This document shows positions 31,993 through 34,863 of a stretch of 34,863 nt of DNA, in pieces. The notes under the pieces are model-generated. The model did not search any database, was not told the DNA's origin, and saw nothing but the letters and a program-made list of their open reading frames with translations. The stretch covers positions 23,098-57,960 of the forward strand of contig CAJUIO010000010.1 in the NCBI GenBank assembly GCA_910586025.1. The letters run 5' to 3'. Each line of letters starts with the position of its first letter. Positions within the stretch are counted from its first letter, which is position 1. This DNA is from an uncultured Lachnospiraceae bacterium (GTDB lineage Bacteria; Bacillota; Clostridia; Lachnospirales; Lachnospiraceae). Position numbers and translations under genes: made by a program.

Positions 31993-32021
31993 AAAAAGCC
32001 GCCAGCATCCAACTGGCGGCT
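31993..32021 (-). terminator. Intrinsic terminator in the lipoprotein gene leader
   Basis: Minus strand: AGCCGCCAG, seven-base loop, CTGGCGGCT, followed by TTTTAAGG. It lies about 27-51 bases into the predicted transcript and ahead of the lipoprotein gene. It is either an attenuator or a relic of a lost upstream gene. Confidence 0.8.
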
Positions 32022-32054
32022 CTGTTCTCAAAGCAAATCCTTCTATGTCTGTTC

Positions 32055-32083
32055 AGTATATCAAAAGCACTCTCTTTTGTAAA
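32055..32083 (-). promoter_or_regulatory. Promoter upstream of the leader terminator
   Basis: Minus strand: TTTACA (32078-32083), 17-base spacer, TATACT (32055-32060). No minus-strand gene lies between it and the lipoprotein gene. Confidence 0.7.
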
Positions 32084-32217
32084 GAACCTCCCGTGTTTCT
32101 CACAGAAGAATGTTTTTAATATTGACTTGGAATTTTTATTTTGATAGCCTTAAATCAGGCCGGCCGCGGATTCAAGATGATCAGGAGAAAGAAAAGAGCC
32201 GGATAAAGGAGACACCT

Positions 32218-33591
32218 ATGGAAGATATCAAAAAAATACAATTATTCGAGCACACGCCTGTTCCGAAAGCCGTCATGACGCTGGCCGTCCCAACCATCCT
32301 CAGTTCTCTGGTAATGGTGATTTATAATCTTGCGGACACCTACTTCGTGGGGATGCTGAACAACTCCATACAGAATTCCGCCGTCACGCTGGCGGCCCCG
32401 GTACTGCTGGCCTTCAACGCCGTGAACAATCTATTCGGCGTGGGCTCCGCCAGCATGATGAGCCGAGGACTTGGGAGAAAGGATTACGATACCGTGTACC
32501 GCAGCTCCGCATTCGGCTTTTACCTCTCTGTTTTCTGCGGAATTCTTTTTTCCGTTTTTTTCACCATGTTCCGGGGGCCTTTGCTGCATGTGCTGGGAGC
32601 GGATCATACCACTGCTGCCGCAACGGGAGAATATCTGAAATGGACGGTCAGCTTCGGTGCGGTCCCGGCTATCCTGAACGTGGTGCTGGCCCACATGGTA
32701 CGGTCTGAGGGCTCTGCGCTCCATGCCAGCATCGGAACCATGAGCGGATGTCTTTTGAATATCCTTCTTGACCCGATATTTATTCTGCCCCGGGGACTTG
32801 ACATGGGTGCGGCGGGAGCCGGAGCCGCAACCTTTCTCTCCAACTGCGCAGCCTGCGCTTATTTCTTTGTCCTTCTGTTCCTCAAGCGGGGGAACACCTA
32901 TGTCTGCATCCGCCCGTCCATGTTCGGACTGCGAAGAGCCATTGTCCTTGGAGTCTGCGCCGTTGGGATTCCCGCCTCCATCCAGAATCTTCTGAATGTG
33001 ACGGGTATGACCGTGCTGAACAATTTTACTTCCTCCTACGGTGCCGATACCGTGGCCGCAATGGGGATCGCACAGAAAATCAACATGGTGCCGCTCTATA
33101 TCGCAATGGGATTAGGCCAGGGGATCATGCCCCTGATCAGCTACAACTACGCCAGCGGAAACACGCAGAGAATGAAGCACACTCTGATATTTTCCCTCAA
33201 AATAGCGGTATCCTTCATGGTTACGGTGTCCGTGTGCTATTATCTGGGTGCAGGCGCGCTCACCACTGCCTTTATGAAAAACCCCGTTATCGTGGAATAT
33301 GGGACAAAATTTCTGCGGGGCATGTGCCTGGGCATTCCCTTCCTGTGTGTGGATTTCCTGGCCGTTGGCGTATTCCAGGCCTGCGGTCTCGGGAAACATT
33401 CCCTGATTTTCGCCGTGCTGCGCAAAATCGTTTTGGAGATACCGGCTCTCTATATCCTGAACCGGCTGTTTCCTCTGTATGGTCTGGCCTACGCACAGCT
33501 GACAGCGGAATTCATTCTGGCCGCAGCCGCCATCCTTGTGCTGATCCGGCTGTTTCATAAGCTGGAAATGAAAAGTGAAAAGCCGGACTAA
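32218..33591 (+). CDS. MATE family efflux transporter
   Basis: A 457-residue polytopic membrane protein with about twelve helices arranged as two MatE repeats. The N-terminal repeat has PTILSSLVMVIYNLADTYFV, GVGSASMMSRGLG and the HMVRSEGSALHAS loop. The second repeat has GIPASIQNLLNVTGM and GLGQGIMPLISYNYASGN, typical of the DinF/NorM-type clade of Firmicutes. These proteins export drugs or cationic compounds with Na+ or H+. The start 32218 (MEDIKK) follows AAAGGAG; the frame extends to 32110 without a ribosome site. A possible promoter is TTGACT near 32121 with TAGCCT 17 bases downstream. Its stop overlaps the stop of the convergent gene. Confidence 0.93.
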   Translation: MEDIKKIQLFEHTPVPKAVMTLAVPTILSSLVMVIYNLADTYFVGMLNNSIQNSAVTLAAPVLLAFNAVNNLFGVGSASMMSRGLGRKDYDTVYRSSAFGFYLSVFCGILFSVFFTMFRGPLLHVLGADHTTAAATGEYLKWTVSFGAVPAILNVVLAHMVRSEGSALHASIGTMSGCLLNILLDPIFILPRGLDMGAAGAGAATFLSNCAACAYFFVLLFLKRGNTYVCIRPSMFGLRRAIVLGVCAVGIPASIQNLLNVTGMTVLNNFTSSYGADTVAAMGIAQKINMVPLYIAMGLGQGIMPLISYNYASGNTQRMKHTLIFSLKIAVSFMVTVSVCYYLGAGALTTAFMKNPVIVEYGTKFLRGMCLGIPFLCVDFLAVGVFQACGLGKHSLIFAVLRKIVLEIPALYILNRLFPLYGLAYAQLTAEFILAAAAILVLIRLFHKLEMKSEKPD

Positions 33592-34863
33592 GGAATGCTT
33601 ATTGCCACGGTATCATAGCCGCACATATCCAACGCCAGAACCCTGCCTTTGCCCGCTTTCTTTGGAATAGGATTTGCCTTTGTTCCTCCCAAGGGCAGGC
33701 TGAAGATTCCAATTCCGGCAATGGAGTCCTCTGTCTGCTCCAGATAGACCAGATGATCCGGATCCAGGAAGCCCGCACAGGGAGCGGAACCAAAAAAGAC
33801 TTCCTCCGGTATGGCAAAGGTCTCCTTTTTCCCGCTCTTCACATCCACCCTGTCCATCCAGACACCAGCCGAATCCCCATAAAAGGCCGCAAGATACACG
33901 GCCCGCTCGCTCTCCATCCAGCAAAAGCCGATTCGGTAATCCTCTGTCTGCTTCTGATACAAAGTCTCCCCGCTCTGCGAGCGCAGGACAATCCCCAAAA
34001 GATCCCCGTACTCCGTGCCGGTCATGAAAACATAGCCCTCACCGCCCGGCACATACCGCGCTTCCAACGGGCCTGAAAATTCAAAGCCCGTCTCCCCACA
34101 GCTGCAGTCCCCCTCTTCAGGGATAATCTCATGAACTTCATACATGGCCGCCTCCAGAAGCTTTCCTTCTCCGTTTTCCAGATCATATTCATAAAGCCCC
34201 TGGTCCGTGCAGGTCAGAATCCGGGAGGCATCCCAGGATACATCGCACAGATTTCTTCCTCCCACCCAGGGAGAAAACCGATACAATTCCCCCATCAGCT
34301 TGCGGAGATCACAAAGGCGCCTTGTTTCCTCAAAATCCTCCGAAAGAAGGTACAGCGCCCCGTTTGCCTCATAGACATACCCATCCTCCACAGCCTGGGG
34401 ACAGATCTTCCTGTATTCCAGAACATCGGCGGCCTTTCCCCGAAGCCCTTCCGTATTTGAGAGGGAATCCTGCCGGAAGACCTCCCTTGGTGCGAATTCC
34501 GGCCCTTCTGCCACATAGAAAATCTTCTGCTGCAGCTTTTGGCCGGGAAAATAGCAGTCACAGGAAAAAAGCAGCCGCATCCCGCTGACAGAAATGAAAT
34601 CCATTCCCCAGCGATAGCTCAGAATGCCCTCCTCGCCGTTTCGCATGGACCTTGGCTTCTCGACTGTTACCATCTGCGGACGGTTTCTTTCCCATTCCTG
34701 ATACGCCTGCCGTGCGCTTTCTGCGGCCTGCCGTGCCAATAGCTCTTCCGCATTTTCAGGCATCCGCCCTGTCCGTGCGGCGGAAAGGCCTCCGGCAGCT
34801 TCCGGCACAGCGCTTTGTGCCCCGGATCCCCTGACAGCTCCGTGGATTATGACCGCTCCCGTA
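33588..34863 (-). CDS. Unrecognised protein with beta-propeller-like repeats, 5' end off window
   Basis: At least 425 residues on the minus strand, open to the window edge with no stop, so the true start lies beyond 34863; the GTG at 34808 is not a convincing start. The N-terminal visible part has an Ala/Glu/Arg-rich helix (ENAEELLARQAAESARQAYQ). The rest shows repeated beta-type units such as YVYEANGALYLLSED, CDVSWDASRILTCTDQGLYE and YDLENGEGKLLEAAMYE. These resemble the blades of a beta-propeller. No catalytic motif is seen. Its TAG stop (33588-33590) overlaps the TAA of the MATE gene (33589-33591). Function unknown; it may be an envelope sensor or scaffold, which is inference. Confidence 0.6.
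   Translation of the reverse strand, partial: TGAVIIHGAVRGSGAQSAVPEAAGGLSAARTGRMPENAEELLARQAAESARQAYQEWERNRPQMVTVEKPRSMRNGEEGILSYRWGMDFISVSGMRLLFSCDCYFPGQKLQQKIFYVAEGPEFAPREVFRQDSLSNTEGLRGKAADVLEYRKICPQAVEDGYVYEANGALYLLSEDFEETRRLCDLRKLMGELYRFSPWVGGRNLCDVSWDASRILTCTDQGLYEYDLENGEGKLLEAAMYEVHEIIPEEGDCSCGETGFEFSGPLEARYVPGGEGYVFMTGTEYGDLLGIVLRSQSGETLYQKQTEDYRIGFCWMESERAVYLAAFYGDSAGVWMDRVDVKSGKKETFAIPEEVFFGSAPCAGFLDPDHLVYLEQTEDSIAGIGIFSLPLGGTKANPIPKKAGKGRVLALDMCGYDTVAISIP

Noticed and set aside
31918..32020. Open reading frame in the lipoprotein leader that ends on the lipoprotein start codon
   Set aside because: It passes through the terminator hairpin, has no start codon with a ribosome site, and may simply be chance. 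Kept only as part of the attenuation question.
1..34863. CRISPR arrays, tRNA or rRNA genes, complete insertion sequences
   Set aside because: No regularly spaced repeats, no tRNA T-loop (GTTCRA) in a cloverleaf context, no rRNA motifs and no transposase frame were seen.

Overview
The window looks like chromosome from a Gram-positive anaerobe of the class Clostridia, most likely family Lachnospiraceae. Supporting evidence is the SCIFF peptide/maturase pair next to a fused SecDF, a glmS ribozyme, CIRCE-controlled groESL, HemZ, DUF3048 and VanZ-like proteins, AGGAGG ribosome binding sites and vegetative (sigma-A type) promoters. The backbone is moderately GC-rich. Two stretches are clearly AT-richer: the DUF262 gene near 0.8-1.8 kb and the toxin-antitoxin cassette at 27.9-30.1 kb. 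No tRNA, rRNA, CRISPR array or complete insertion sequence was seen.

Layout. 1-1.85 kb: a decayed edge with two broken genes (an NAD-dependent epimerase and an AlbA_2-type regulator), then a stand-alone DUF262 gene. 1.9-5.9 kb (minus): the operon scfA-scfB-secDF, encoding a cysteine-rich peptide, its radical-SAM maturase and a Sec translocation helper. 5.9-8.4 kb: a CNNM/HlyC-type membrane protein and two small membrane proteins. 8.4-12.2 kb (minus): glmS with its self-cleaving leader, then hemZ. 12.2-16.5 kb (minus): relA/spoT, an MBL-fold hydrolase and a DUF3048 lipoprotein, bounded by a promoter and a terminator. 16.5-20.1 kb (minus): a heterodimeric ABC exporter. 20.1-22.3 kb (minus): groES-groEL under CIRCE. 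22.4-22.6 kb: a repeat-like double-hairpin element. 22.6-25.9 kb (minus): GH25 cell-wall hydrolase, an unrecognised protein and a degenerate GGDEF protein. 25.9-27.8 kb (plus): a KdpD/KdpE-like two-component pair without kdpABC. 27.9-30.1 kb (minus): the toxin-antitoxin cassette. 30.1-32.1 kb (minus): endonuclease IV and a lipoprotein. 32.2-34.9 kb: a MATE exporter converging on a partial gene that runs off the window.

The most notable system is the three-gene cassette at 27927-30005. It contains a small HTH regulator, a 494-residue protein and an RnlB-like antitoxin. The 494-residue protein joins a viroplasmin-type RNA/DNA-hybrid-binding domain, a complete RNase HI domain and an RnlA-like HEPN ribonuclease domain. 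In E. coli, RnlA needs the separate housekeeping RNase HI both for stimulation and for RnlB inhibition. Here the two partners appear to be covalently fused, with a hybrid-binding domain added, which suggests a self-contained version of the anti-phage RnlAB module. A perfect inverted repeat over the cassette promoter is a candidate operator for the HTH protein.

Other points worth reading: paired degenerate and canonical ATP sites in the ABC exporter; a GGDEF protein that has lost its active-site residues; a possible attenuator ahead of a lipoprotein gene; a possibly leaderless histidine kinase mRNA; and a long palindrome between scfA and scfB.
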